A DNA stretch of 64,000 nt from Trebouxia sp. TZW2008. Lineage: Eukaryota; Chlorophyta; Trebouxiophyceae; Trebouxiales; Trebouxiaceae. Shown here piece by piece: positions 18,545 to 31,600 of the stretch (positions within the stretch are counted from its first letter, which is position 1; the number at the start of each line of letters is the position of its first letter). Below the pieces are notes generated by a model, which did not search any database, was not told the origin of the DNA, and worked only from the letters and a program-made list of their open reading frames with translations. Position numbers and translations under genes: made by a program. The stretch spans positions 221,655-285,654 of the forward strand of contig BDIU01000135.1 of assembly GCA_002118135.1 (NCBI GenBank), in the 5' to 3' direction.

Positions 18545-19826
18545 TTAGTACCATCGCATGACAGTCGCTGCGGCCGTCATGCCTCCACCAACTGTCACCA
18601 GGACCAAGCGTGAGCCGCGCTGTATCCTGCCTTGCATGAGAGCATCATGCAATGTGACTGGAATGGACGCTGCAGCTGTGTTACCGTACTTCTCCACTGT
18701 GTAATGTAGCTTGCCTGTGTCAATGCCTAGCTGAGTAGCGCAGTAGTCAACCATGACACGGTTGGCCTGGTGGAAGATGAACAGATCAATGTCTGATGCC
18801 TCCAAATTGGCCTTTGCCAGGACTGCAGGTACCAGTTTGGGGATTGTGGTTGTGACATACTTCCAGACTGCTTTGCCGTCCATTCTGAAGTAGTGCTGAC
18901 GCCCTGTAAGAGTGTCCTGTGATGCTGGCAGATGCAGGCCTCCTGCTGGCACCTTGATGATGTCGTGTAGCTCGCCGCTGGCCATAAGTTCTGATGCTAG
19001 GATGCCGTAGCCTGCTGGCACTCTGCCCAGAATGACAGCACCAGCTGCGTCGCCGAAGAAAACGCTGGAAGTTCGATCCTCGAAGTCCAGCAGCTTTGAG
19101 AAGGTGTCTGCGCCGATGACCAGAGCCTTGCCGTTCGGACAACATAGGTTGAACATGCTGTGAGCTACTGTGAGAGAGTAGATGAAACCAGAGCAGACTG
19201 CTGAGACGTCGAACGCTGGAGCTGGAGGAAGGCCAAGCTTGTCTTGAACATGACACGCAGTGCTGCAGGCAACAGGGGAAACCGTCAGGCACTGCATCTG
19301 CATTGTTTGCAGGATGCTACGTCAGGAGTTTGACCAGCAAACGCTGACGGGGCTGGTGCAAGCTGGCTCACCTAGGCAGTATCCAATCTGGAGTCGACGT
19401 GCCGAGAACCGTCAAAGAAATGTCCTGAACTGTAAGCTGGGCATTCTCGATTGCATCTGCTGCTGCCCAGGATGCTAGATCTGATGTGCAAGTGTTGGGA
19501 CCGACGTATCGACGCTCCTTGATACCAGTGCGGGACACAATCCACTGAGCAGTAGTGTTGACACAGCGCTCGATGTCCTCGTTTGTCACCCGGCGTGTGG
19601 GCAGGTACGAGCCAATGCCAACGATACCGACGTTCTGAGCTGCGTCGGTGGCCATGGCGTGCACACACAAGCGGAAAGTGTGAGCAGCCGGCCTTGCTGC
19701 AAGCTCTTTTGGGGCGTTGCCCGGTTGTGATTCAGCCACTGGCGAAAAGGCAAACTTCAAAACCCCGGGCAGCGGCCGCTTCCACTTTCCTCCGCCCTTC
19801 GCCCTTCGCCTACTGACACGTTGCAA
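18545..19826 (-). CDS. fabH: 3-oxoacyl-[ACP] synthase III (KASIII), plastid type, two exons
   Basis: Catalyses the first condensation of type II fatty acid synthesis, acetyl-CoA plus malonyl-ACP, in the plastid stroma. Exons 19372-19826 and 18545-19262 join as ILP|S to give 390 aa. About 57 residues before MATDAAQNVGIVGIGSYLP are basic and Ala-rich, a plausible transit peptide, which is why I take ATG 19826 rather than 19655. The catalytic triad is visible: Cys in DVSAVCSGF (about residue 175), His in FIFHQANR (about 316) and Asn in KYGNTAAAS (about 346). LGTSTPDW and the C-terminal VTVGGGMTAAATVMRWY fit the family, and length after transit removal is normal (about 330 aa). It is divergent from the acyltransferase gene. 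Confidence 0.95.
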
Positions 19827-20230
19827 TCCTCAGCCGATGATGATAATCTTTCCTCCCACGTGGTTGATCTTATCGCATGTGAGCTTATTATTGATCGATT
19901 ACTGCGATATTGATGGAATAAATGGTTGATACGAGTTCCTGTGAGCAGCGCCCTTTGGCTGTGAGCTGGCAGATGAGTCACCGCAAGTCGCCTCGAAGAG
20001 CGCCGAGCTGTGCAGATCGAGCTTTGGCTGGCTTGCGGCCGACTGCCGTGCTTGCGGCTTGACTACCGCACTGACTGCGCCCAATTAGTTGACTGCGCTG
20101 CAGAAGGGTGACACGTTGGGCCTGACAGGTGCGACTTTGCTGCAGAGCTTCTCTGGCTGTTGCTATGCAGTGCTGCTGTGGCTCGTCATGAGAGTTATCA
20201 CCACTTCTGCAGGCCTGTGCTCGCTTGGCG
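19827..20230. promoter_or_regulatory. Divergent intergenic region, KASIII / acyltransferase-3
   Basis: About 400 bases separate two head-to-head genes. It is likely to hold both promoters and leaders. No specific motif is claimed. Confidence 0.4.
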
Positions 20231-21481
20231 ATGGCCAAGGGCATCATAACATGGGTGGAGGGGCTCAAAGGCCTGTCGGGTATTGTCATCGTGTTCAACC
20301 ATCTGCGGATGTGCTTTTGGCCTGAAAGTCACGACGCTGTCTCCGAAGACGGACACTTCTACTGGGTTTCACTGCCGTTCGTCGGCTTGATCTGCGCCGG
20401 CAACCTCGCTGTCAGACTCTACTTCGTCCTTTCTGGGTTCTCGCTATGCTATCGGCCTCTGCAACTACTGGAGGAAGAACGCAACACCGTCGTTTACCAG
20501 CGCACTTCCAGATCCCTGCAGTCCAGATTTTGGCGGTTGTTGGTCCCTTCAGCCTTCGCATCCCTATTATCTCTGATCATGGCACAGCTTGGGGCTTTTA
20601 CACACAGCAAAACAGTATGCAGAGCGTTTCTAGATACAACACCAACTGCCACAGGCCTTGCAGCTGACATATGGCTTTGGACAAAGGACACATTCCTGGA
20701 CATGTGGGTTTTGGGCAAGCACCACTTCCATGACTCACTGTGGTGCATGAAGGTGCTTCTGCTGGGCTCATATCTGATGTACTTGTTGGTAGCCCTGCGT
20801 GTTGAGGCGCGGCACTCATTTTGGCTATGGGTGGCGATAGGTGCTTCACTACTGTCTCCAGCTGTTGCCTCTATAGGCGCAACAGACCTGGCAGGATTTG
20901 TGTTTGGAGGCATTATAGCCTTTGTGGAAGTCAACCTTGCAGCAAAAGACCTGTCCAAGTTGTCCTACTTGCAGACTATCACACGCTCTGTGCTTTGGTC
21001 TAGTCTCTTTGTGATTTCCCTCTTTCTGGGATCCTACCCTAGCGGTGATGCAAATGCCCCATGGTGTGAGTGGATGTATCTGCTTGTGAGATATGTTGTA
21101 GGCATTGAGAGCTCAAGGCAAGCTATGGTTTGGTGGATGAACATCACAGCCTTTATGATTTGTCTGTGCATTAGTCATCTGCCGTATGTCCAGACTGTTC
21201 TGAGTTTGCCATTCATCACCTACCTTGGCAAGACATCATTTGCCTTGTTTCTGCTGCACCCTTTGATCCTGCGGTCATTAGGTGGGCACCTGTTTTCTAT
21301 TTTCAGCCAATGGAACAGCATTGGCTATGACATAGGAGCACTCATTATGGTGGGTGTTGTGTTGGTGCTTTCACTTGTGGCTAGTCACTTCTGGAACATA
21401 TATGTTGAGGGCAAGGCTCACAAGTTTGTTGAGAAGCATATGATCTTAGAGGCAGGATCTGGTCCAGGATTGGCCAAATAA
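20231..21481 (+). CDS. Acyltransferase 3 family membrane protein, intronless
   Basis: The acyltransferase-3 (OafA/YrhL-type) family moves acyl groups to sugars or other extracytoplasmic acceptors using about ten membrane helices. The 416-aa frame from ATG 20231 to TAA shows the family start KGLSGIVIVFNHLR with the conserved His at about residue 24, then VRLYFVLSGFSLCYRP (the R-x(1-2)-F-x-LSGF motif), repeated hydrophobic segments, and a late FITYLGKTSFALFLLHPLI motif resembling the YLGxxSFxLYLxH signature. The N-terminus starts right at the domain, so no cleaved signal is predicted. It is the only intron-free gene among the confident ones here, suggesting retroposition or lateral transfer. 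Substrate unknown. Confidence 0.88.
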   Translation: MAKGIITWVEGLKGLSGIVIVFNHLRMCFWPESHDAVSEDGHFYWVSLPFVGLICAGNLAVRLYFVLSGFSLCYRPLQLLEEERNTVVYQRTSRSLQSRFWRLLVPSAFASLLSLIMAQLGAFTHSKTVCRAFLDTTPTATGLAADIWLWTKDTFLDMWVLGKHHFHDSLWCMKVLLLGSYLMYLLVALRVEARHSFWLWVAIGASLLSPAVASIGATDLAGFVFGGIIAFVEVNLAAKDLSKLSYLQTITRSVLWSSLFVISLFLGSYPSGDANAPWCEWMYLLVRYVVGIESSRQAMVWWMNITAFMICLCISHLPYVQTVLSLPFITYLGKTSFALFLLHPLILRSLGGHLFSIFSQWNSIGYDIGALIMVGVVLVLSLVASHFWNIYVEGKAHKFVEKHMILEAGSGPGLAK

Positions 21482-22619
21482 CATTGCAATATGTTGTTCA
21501 AGTCTTGTAGTAGGTTCAGTTCCCAGTAATAACAGAGCTGACACTGTGTGTTGATTTTGACTGTGTTCAGTGACCCCTTATGTAGGACAAGCGTGATGCT
21601 ATGGCTAGTTAGACTTCAAAAATGTCCTGCAAGTTTCCATGTGCCTGTTTGTTCCGGGCATGCCTCTGTGCTGCTGCAGTTTGTTGGACCATATCAGTAC
21701 AACCTCAACCACCCAAACCGCTTTCAGAACAACTGTTGCCAGAGTCACATTGCCTCTAGTTTCCAAGGCTGACATCAGTCCAATCAGAGGCATTCAAGAT
21801 TCGTGGCATTTGTGCTCAACATAATGCTACACGCGTCTGGTGTAACTATATCACTGCTGCATCTCCAAGAGGCCGCACCATCAGCTGTGTGCAGCTCTTT
21901 CAAAATGTTGTGTCCTGCGGTTCCACAAGCATGAGCAACATCATGACTCAAACTGCATACCATGCTGTTGTGTTTTGCTCGTGCCCTGCACATAAATGCA
22001 GACAGTGCCTTCACGTTGGTGAAGCGCGAACAATGTAAGTTTGACACGTACAGCTGGACGTGCAACACACTGCGATGCGCCATGTTTGGTTGAGAAACAA
22101 ACCTCTCACATCTTGCCTTTGAGGGGTTCATGTCGCCTCGAGGCGCAGGCAAGTCAGCCGTTACACCTTATGCAGCTTGTATGTGGGTGAAGTTGGCGTT
22201 ATCAAATGAAACCACGTGCAGATAGCAGCGGTCAGCAGCGCCCACTGACTGAAGATCTGGATGATCATGAAGGACACATGTGGCTGGAGCAGCTGCTGCA
22301 TGAGGCCGCTGCCGACGTCACGACCACAGCTACGGCAGCCTGTGTTTCGGCCAGCTCCTCTTTCACAATGCTGTGATGCTCGTGTGCTGGAACATGCCTT
22401 GCTACACTTACACGAATTAGACTATTTGATGTACAGGACGCAAGTCGGTCACAGGCGCGCAAGGCAAGCCTTGAAACAAATTGTCTGATTCAGATACAAA
22501 CTAAATCTGAGCTGTCTTGAGCAAAGGAGATGGCCAATGAGCAAGATAAGGATTCATTTGAGCAAGGATCAAGTTCCACATGTCACATGATGTAGCAAGC
22601 AGGCAGGCTGTTCCCGCTG
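21482..22619. other. Convergent intergenic region
   Basis: This lies between the stops of the acyltransferase (plus) and TPPP (minus) genes. I see nothing coding beyond short chance frames. It should contain both 3' UTRs. Confidence 0.4.
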
Positions 22620-25600
22620 TCAGAGCTTCATTTGCTTGTTGTTGCTCTGTGAGTTGGTGCGGTCTGTGAGGCTTGCCATAGTGATCCTCTTGTCTACCAC
22701 GCTTGGTCCACCCTGAGAGTAGACACCTGTGGCAGCAACCAAGCAAGTGGGCTAGGACCTGATGGCCAGCATTTGCTGCGACAGCGCCGCTGCACTGCAC
22801 GCAGTGATACAGATGTCTCTCAGCTTGTGTGACTGGAAGCTATTTAGTCAAGGCTCACAGCATGCCAGAGGTGTCAACAAAGCATGAAATATTATGCTTG
22901 CTTGCTGTTGCTTCAATAATATGGACCTGCCTCCACCTGTAGAAGCTCCATTGCAACGCTTGACAGCATAGACATTTTTGTTCTTGCTTTCTTTCTTCCT
23001 TAAGCAAATGTGTCATACAAAATGGTCAGCCAAGCATGCCGCAAGGCTACCTGATTCTCACACGCTCGGTCACCAAAACTTGTCAGCCTGTGCAGCGCAA
23101 CAGCAGCCAAGAGGTGGAGGGTCACTTGAACAAGTCAGCGCACATGTTTGCCACCAAACAGACAGCTTTTGCTGTGACCACCACCGAGGCTGACCTGTGT
23201 AGGTGGATTTGTCATCATGCAGCCGCACAGCAGATGCCTGGGTGGCGTTGCACATGGGCCCTGAGGAGTCTGCCACCTTCTGGCGTAAGCTCTCGCCTGG
23301 CACACCCTTGTCAGTGGCCAGCAGCTCTAGAGCGTTCTCAAACTCCTTGAAGCTCATTCTGCGGGCTCCCTGCATTCACAAATGTGCATTTGTGATTGAC
23401 TGCAGGCAACTGGTGCTCAAGCACTCAGCAAGTAATTTGTAGGCTGGCAACAATTGCAGACACTTTTGCTGAAAACGCACAATGTTTGGATCACCGAGCA
23501 GGGAGCTTTGCACAGATACAGTTTGTTGGCAGCTCTGAGAACAGTAGGGGCTGCACATAGCACATACCTCCATCTTGGTGCAGAAGTCCTGTGTGCAATC
23601 CTCTGTACTGGTGCAAGGGGGCACACAGGACAAAGCTAATGCAACTGCGCGTGCATTGGTTCATGCCAAGCATGTAACAAGCTGGCAAAGAGCACGACCT
23701 TGGCTTTGGCTTTGCTGAAGGCAATGTCCACAGCTGTGGCATTGAGCTTGCCTCCTAGCAGACCGCTATCCCGGCACAGCTTGGCAAAGCTGGCACCATC
23801 CATTCCCATCTGCACTGATGTAAGTTAATACGTCAACGTTTGACCACGCATAAAGCCTGCTTTGTTAATGCAAGAACAGGCATCGAGATTGACATATTAT
23901 TGCACGAGCAGATATTATGTAACACAACTACAGCACACACTATATGGGGTGGTCATAACTGTGAAGGCAAGCTGCAGAAAATTTTGGCAGCACATCTATC
24001 AACTACCTTGACAGTATTTGAACATCATAATTTAGGCTTGATCAGTTTACAGAATACAGAAATGCAGCAGCATTAAGTGGCTCTTTGAGCATGGCTGCCT
24101 CGTGAACATGTCTTGTCTCTTTGTGGACATTTACTTGCCTGCTGTGCATGTCAGGCATGCAGTCCCCTTGCCAACACACAACTTCACAACCATATGCAGA
24201 GCACGCTCAACGGTGTTGACCATGAAGGCACACACAAAGCGGGCTACTATGTGCAAAATACACAAAGGTGTTGACAGGAGGCTTACCTTGGATGGTGATG
24301 ATTGGGCAGCAGAGCCTGTGCCAAAGGCTGCAAAGGCCTTGAATGCGCTGAGCAAGGGCTTCTCACCAGGCGTGGACAGATTGCTGCTCTCAACTCCAGC
24401 CTGTACAGAAGCCGAACAGCTAGTCAGCCACCCTGTGCCCTAGATGAGTCCCCTCACAAGCCGTTGCAATGACTAGCTGCATGTGATTGTCTCTTTGAGT
24501 TGCTGCTAGATGCAAGTTGTATGTAGGCATCTGCTTCAATGACCACATCTTCTGAATCGGTTGTGAATACGAGTATAGTGGCCACTGGGTTTGGGGATTT
24601 AGGGTGTTTTTGAGCTTGACATGAGCAGATCAGTACATTTTGAGATCCAGTGTGAAGCAATGCAAAGGGAAGTTGACGTTTACACTCACTGAGGAGAGCC
24701 TTGTTGGACCAGGGGAAGCTCTAGCTGTGAGGCTGCCAGAGAAGGGGGAGGCTCTGTGCAGGGTGGGGTGAGCAGGGGAGGCACCCCTTGCTGTTGCACT
24801 GCCAGAGGGAGAAGGCCCTGCTCTGCTGCCTGCATTGAGTCTAAATGGAGTCAGATGAACATATGATTGACAAAGTTACGGACAAATGTACAGGCACACA
24901 AGGCTGTGCTGCCTGTATTGAGGCTGAGTGAGTCCACAATATACGCGTCATCATCAACCCACAGACAAGAGGATACACCAGACAGACAGACCACATGAAC
25001 AGACAGGCAGCTGACCAAACAAGTGAAGAAACAATGATCGACTGGCTGTGGCACTGCCAGTTGGAGACAGCCCTGCCCTGCGGCCTGCATTGAGACGTGG
25101 AGAGGAACCGTCACATGAACGCTCAGTGAACAATCAGGCAGTGGACCAAACAAGCGAATGATCAACAGCTGACTGGCTGTTGAACTGCACATGGAGAAAG
25201 GCATGCTCTGCTGCCGGCTCTGACACTGAGAGAGTCAACATACATGAATGCTCAATGTACAATCAGGCAGTTGACCAAACAAGCAAATGATCGAGGGCTG
25301 ACTGGTCGTGGCACTGCCAGATGGAGACAGCCATGCTCTGCTGCCTGTGCTGAGACTGAGAGAGTCAGCAATGTATAAATGCTCAATGGACAACCAGGCA
25401 GTCGAACAAACAAGTGAATGATCAACGGCTGACTGGCTGTTGCACTGCCACATGGATACAGACCTGCTCTGCTGCCTGCACTGAGACTGATCAAGTGAAC
25501 AACAGATGGATGATCACTGGCCAGTCATAAGAATCACAAAACCCCTTGGCTGTGGCAACCCCAATGCCACATGAAGATGGCCTTGCTCTGCTGCCGACAT

Positions 25601-28600
25601 TGAGACTGAGTGAGTCAACAGTGAATGCACAAGTGACATGCTGGGCAGTTGTGCTGCTGCTTGGCAACAAGATGCACCTGTTGTACAATGCCGTGCCTAC
25701 CTCGAGCAGTCATGCTGCCACTAGGGGAAGTGAGGCTGCTCCTGGCTGTGAGGCTGCCACTGCTGGGCGAGCTGTGGCCATAGCCAAAGGCTGAGGGCTC
25801 TGTACGCAGGCCCCTGGGGGTGCCCCTAGCTGTGCTGCTGCCAGAGGTGGGCCCAGCTCGGGCTGTCATGCTGCCACTGAGAGGCGAACCCACACCTGCA
25901 CATGTGAACACATATCCTGCAAATGCTTCACAGCTAGGAGGGAATTCAAGCAGGAAGCAAGGGTAGGGATTGGGCTGTGCTGCTGCCAGAATGGGGCCGG
26001 TTTGGGCTGTCCTGCTGCCACTGAGAGAGGAGCCCAAACCTGCACATCAGCAGCAGTGTGAACAGCAAAACAGCAGGCTATTTGTAAATACACAACGGGA
26101 TGAGCCTACTCCTTCCTAAACAGAGTCAGCAACGGTGCAAGCAATGCGCATGCAGCAGTAGAACACAAGGGTGAAGGAAGGAGAAGGTGTGCAAGAAGAG
26201 GAGGGAAAGGGTGGTCATGATGCTAGGGTGGGAACGGCTTGGGCTGTCATGCTGCAATGGAGAGGTGAACTTGAGACTGCATGTAGGAAGCGATGTTCAA
26301 GGGGAAGCCACAGCACAGCATGAGATTTTAATGTGATAAGAGTTGAAGGTATGAACGCAAAAGGGGGACAGGGGCTGTTGTGCTGCCAGAAACGGGGCCA
26401 GGCTGTGATGCTGCCACTGATGGGAGAATCAACACCTGCACATGGTGAGCAGTGATGGTTGCATGGAGCATTACAGTACTTTCTCTTTGTCACTACTGCC
26501 TTGGTGATCAAGAGAATTATTCTTATACCAAGATCGTCCCTGCTCAAAGATACCAATGCAGTCGGAATGTAGTTCCCAATTGCCCTGTCCTTACATCAGG
26601 AATGTCCCTATATCAAGCATCCATATGAGAAGAGTTACTGTTTTGGGTATGATAGCACGTGACAACAGCGCTGCCACCATGCAAGGCACCGTGTCAATGC
26701 TCACGTGTATACAGCTATGCAGAGATACAAGCAATATCTCAAGCTGCAGCGCTTCAAAGCTTGCGGAAAGGTCTGGCATCATTAGGCACTTTGAAGCTGC
26801 TGTGTGTACCAACTGCATCCACCTTGGGTATACAAAGCCAGGAGGTCTTGTCATGCATGCAAGCATCGGCTGAATCAATCAGCCAGGGTTCTGTCTGCAG
26901 TCACTGAGTGGCATGCACCTGTGCAAAAGTTGTCCTGCAAGAGCCTGAGACACAGCTAACACTCAGAGACTTGTGTTATGACTTGATAACATCAATAGCA
27001 ATTACACATTCCAGCACATGTGCTAGGTGTGTGTGGCCCAAGTCCTGTCTGGCCAGGCAGGCTTGTTCTGAGCGTCTTTGTAGGGACGTCTAATAGCCAA
27101 CGTTTGAAAGTCAGAGAGAACAATGTCATTCCAAATCTTCATTGGTCGACCTGGAGCGTTGGACTCTTTGACCTGACTAAAGATATGACTTGAGTGACAG
27201 GATGCATGCAGGTCACAGTATACCTGGTGATCCATTGAACTTGACACCTCTGACGTCGGCTGGAGAGCGATCCAGCAGGGCACTGAGGTCATTGGAGGGC
27301 TCAATGTTGGTGGGTCCTCCTCTTGAGTATACACCAGTATACAGGGACTGCAGCAACAGCAGACGTTCACAAAGCACTGGTCACAGTCCTGCCACAAGTA
27401 AATATTGCTCAATACAGGCTCGTGTCCTGCTGTCACGTCTTGACACTAGTTGCTGAATTGAGGGACAGCAGCAGCATTGCATGCGGTATAAAGCATGACA
27501 ATGCCAATACAGGTGCCTTGTCATCTACAACACAGCTGATGCAACATCTAGGGATCAACAGCCAACCTGGAAAAGTCATCTTCACAGAGTGCAAGCAGGC
27601 ACATGCATGCAGTTTGCATTGGCAGCAAGTCACTGACTGCATGTAGGACAATCTTCCAGCCTCAGCGGACCCTGCTACATTTGCACTTGGGCTTGCTAAT
27701 GCAAACCTTGTCGTCATGTAATTTGACATAGCCGGCCTGGGTGCTGCTGACCGAGGCTTTATACGCTCGCAGACAGAATGCAGTATGAAGTGTCATCATG
27801 AAATTTGACACAGCCGGCTTGCGTGTATATGCTCAAAGACAGAGGCAGAACACCTTGTCATCATGGAACTTGACATAGCCAGCCTTCGTGCCGCTGACTG
27901 AGGGACCGCCGGCCTGAAGAATGGGCTGCACCACTTCTCGCAGGGGCTGCCCCTTCTTCTCAGCAATGATGCCCAGGGCATTCACAAACTGGTCAAAGGT
28001 GATCCTGCGCTGACCTTTCACCTGCAAGGGTGAAGATGTCAAAGATGCACTTGCCATATGCTGCTCAGCTTTTCCAGTCAGTTCTCGTGCTCACCACGGT
28101 TGAGCAAATTGATGGCTCAATTGCAATCTGGACCTTGGGCTTGGTTTCTTGTTTTGCTGTTGTGACGTTTATACAAGGCAAAGCTGCGGTACACTCTGAG
28201 ACTTGCTTGGAGCAATTTGCAGTGAACAACATGTGCGCAGCAGCTCATATGGATGCCTTTCACGCGCTGAGCAATATCCAGTCAAGAGGGGAGCAGCTGA
28301 CCTTGACTTTGGCAAAGACAATGTCCACATCAATGGTGCTGAATTGCTTGCCAAGCAGCTTTGCATCTCGGCAAAGCTTGCTGAACTTGGCGCCGTCCAG
28401 ATCTTCCACAGGCACTCTGACAGCAAAGCTGGCAAAGGATGTGAAGATCTTGCGCAGTGACCCTGCATTTGTGCAAGTTCCGCCGTCAACAGACATGTCT
28501 CACAAGGGTACAAATGCTGAAATCGGTGTGATTGTAACACTTGACTGGCCCATGCACATGTCCAGTCAGAGTCATCCTTGATGTCATTGGCCACAGCCAG

Positions 28601-31600
28601 CATGTGAAGAATGTTCAAGAATACAAACTCTGTGCTTGCAAGCATGGAAGCTGACACGCTACATACTTGAGCGGTCACACACTGCAAACACCTCAGGTCG
28701 CATGCTTTGGACCAGCTTCCATGCTGTGTGCACCAACATGGCAAGCTACAAAAAGCATGCATTGTCAATGCCAGCTGCAATAATACTTACTTTCAGCTTC
28801 CATGCCCAGGGTTGATCTGAGCTCCAAGCGTGCCTTGGACAGCGACATGGCTTGGTAGTACTCGCAGAAGTCCTCAAATGTCACCTGCCCGTCACCATCT
28901 GTGTCTGCTTGGCGGAACTGCTGAGCTACAAATGTGTCCACCTCAGTCTGCTTGATGCCATCCTACACTCAACGCAGTTATGCTTTCACCACAAGCTCTA
29001 GCTTTTACTTGCTGACCGATGGATGGCCCATGGGTTCTGGCTGGGCAGCTGTTGCCTGACCGCATGCCTGGATGTTCAGTCAATTATGAGGTTTCCAAGA
29101 AAGTATGCCTTGCAAGGTGCTGCTGGCAAGCAGTTGCCTAGTTTATGATGTCCTGCCATCAATGTGCATGCAGGTAGCAACTGCAGAGGAGTTGCTGCCA
29201 GTGCCTAGTCGCATTTCCAAGGGCATGCATAACACGGTCAATATGGCAAACAAGTGCATTTGTAGGCTCTCTTACTGTGATGATAAGCTAAACAAGCTAC
29301 AATACTAGCGGTGTGCAGACAGAGGCAAAGACGTTGTCCCCTGCTGAGCTACAAAATGCAGGCGTGCATGTCGACTCCTCATGAAGTGCGACCATTGTGC
29401 ATGACCAGGCACATACCATGATGCCAAGGTCTGCCAGAACTGCATGCAGCTCCTCAAACTCCAGAGCACCGCTCCTGTTCTTGTCATACTGCATGCAAAC
29501 ACAACATGCCTGTGCAGCTGAATCTAGGTAGCTGTACAGTATGCAGACCAACCAGGTTACCATATATTGACATGGTAGATACCAGTCCAGTTGAGCTGAA
29601 CCTTGAGCACGCCAAACAAGCGTATACAAGTCAAGAACTTGTCACGGCAAGGTATGCAAGCAAGCAGGAGCTTTGGAGTAGCTTGCAATGTAGTACTGTT
29701 AGTAGTACTGCAATGAGCAGATAAGAGACGGCTTCTTACCGCTTGAAAGATGGCTTGATGATCACGGCTGCCTGTGCTGACCTGCAAGCAACATAGAAAC
29801 AGACTGAATATACTTTCCTGAGTGCAGCATTGTCTCTGAATGCATTGCTTCAAAGTCCCTGCAGGACTGAGATTGAGATGGGTCTGCTAAGTGAACCAGA
29901 CGCCACCTATCAGGAGACAGTTCCAAAATACAGGCAGCTGAGCACGTCGCATCAATAGCAAGTTCTGCATTTTGAGCTGTTGGGCATCATTGAGACCAAT
30001 GTGAGTGACCAGGCATCACTGAGAAGACAAAAGGCAGTACTAGTTCAGCTGGGCAAAACGTAGAATCAGGAAGGGACTGCTCACCTGTGGGCTCATTGGA
30101 CTGGTCATGTCTGATGCACTAGATTTGGACTCAAGGTCCAGTGTCTTGCCAGCGTTCTCTGCTTCCCTGAGCACAATCTGCAACAGCAAAACATCTTGGA
30201 AAAACACGTCAGTAGAACAGATGTTCAGACTGAGTGACATTCTACTGAAAAGCTGAAGGTGCTGGAACAGGGCATAGTCAGCATGAATGTCAAAACTGGT
30301 CTCTTGTCAGGATGCAGCATAATGCATAATGAACAAGATGCAAGCCTGACACATACCAGCAGCTGCTGATCAAACACATCAGGATCTGGCTTGAACGCTT
30401 ACCTGCTTGTCAATGTCTACAACAGCTGCAACCTCTTCAAGTGCTTTGGTGTCTGTCCGCACTGCATTGAAGCCTCCCTCAATGGACCCACTACCTAGCT
30501 GTTTCAAGCAGCGTCTGAGGGGCCTGCTGCAGTCTTTGTAAGCGCCATACGTCAGCTGACGCCCATTTGGCAGTGTGTCTACCTTCATTGTCTGCACACG
30601 AAATCCCATACGCTCACTTTGTCAACAATCGCAGTGTGAGCTGTTGGCATGACCGGAAGTCGACACCGTACATAGTGCAAGGCCATCAGCTGTGCATAGC
30701 GTATTATGGCATGGCACCAAACATGATGCAAGGGCATCAACTTTGCTTAGTACATTGTGACATAGTGCATGCCAGCGAGCGCATGGGGAAGAAACACACA
30801 TCAACAGGTGTTGTTGCTGATGCATGTACCCTTGTCAGGTCTAGCATGGAAGCATGTATTCTGGTCAACTCCTCCATGAACTTGTTTGGCGCTGCCATGC
30901 GCAACAGCCAGCCTGCATAGATCACACATCTGGTTAAGCAGTAGTGCCATTACTTGCTGCTCAAGCTACTGTGTCTGTAAGACTGTGTGGCTTGAATTAC
31001 AGAGTACACTTGTGGCAGTTTGTCAAACGGCTGCTGATCCTTCCTGTCGACGCACAACCCATGCACATGCGTCAGCAGCAGCGACCAAGAGCAGCAACCC
31101 TCATTCATCAGCCTTGCTCACAAAGATGTAGATGTGCAAGAGAGCTGCCTCGAGACGCAAACAGGGGTAGCACCTGCTTTGTTGCAGCCATCCACAAGCT
31201 CTATTGCAGATTCAATCAGCTCTAGCAGGTGAGCAAGCTGTAAGCTGTCTATCTGAGCCAGGGCCCGCCCTTGGTTGTCCAGAGTGCGCATGACGTCCTG
31301 CAGGAAGCTGTCCAGAAGCAGGCAGTTTGCCTTGTGGCCACGCGCCTTGCCTGCCAGGTCATGCAGCTCCCAGATTGCGCCTGCGGCACAATGCAGCTGC
31401 TGTCTAGCTGCAGCCTGTGATGCAAGCCCAGCATGTCACAACAAGGCTGTAACAATTGACAGTATTGAGCTGCTGTTGCCAAACATGCATGACTGTGATC
31501 TGCAAAGAATCATGTTCTGCTGTCATTTGCATGCAAGACAAGTGAATGACTATTCAATAACAGCAGGCATATGTAGTTGATGATAGCAAGGTATTGCTTG

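Noticed and set aside
18786..19292. Second long minus-strand frame overlapping KASIII
   Set aside because: It is out of frame with the KASIII catalytic exon, Ser/Arg-rich by frame shift, and has no motif.
20225..20230. Upstream TTG as the acyltransferase start
   Set aside because: A TTG start is unlikely in a nuclear gene; ATG at 20231 is two codons downstream and starts at the domain.
22153..22500. Possible extra 3' exons of the TPPP gene
   Set aside because: The exon at 22620-22726 contains an in-frame stop right after the conserved TPPP C-terminus.
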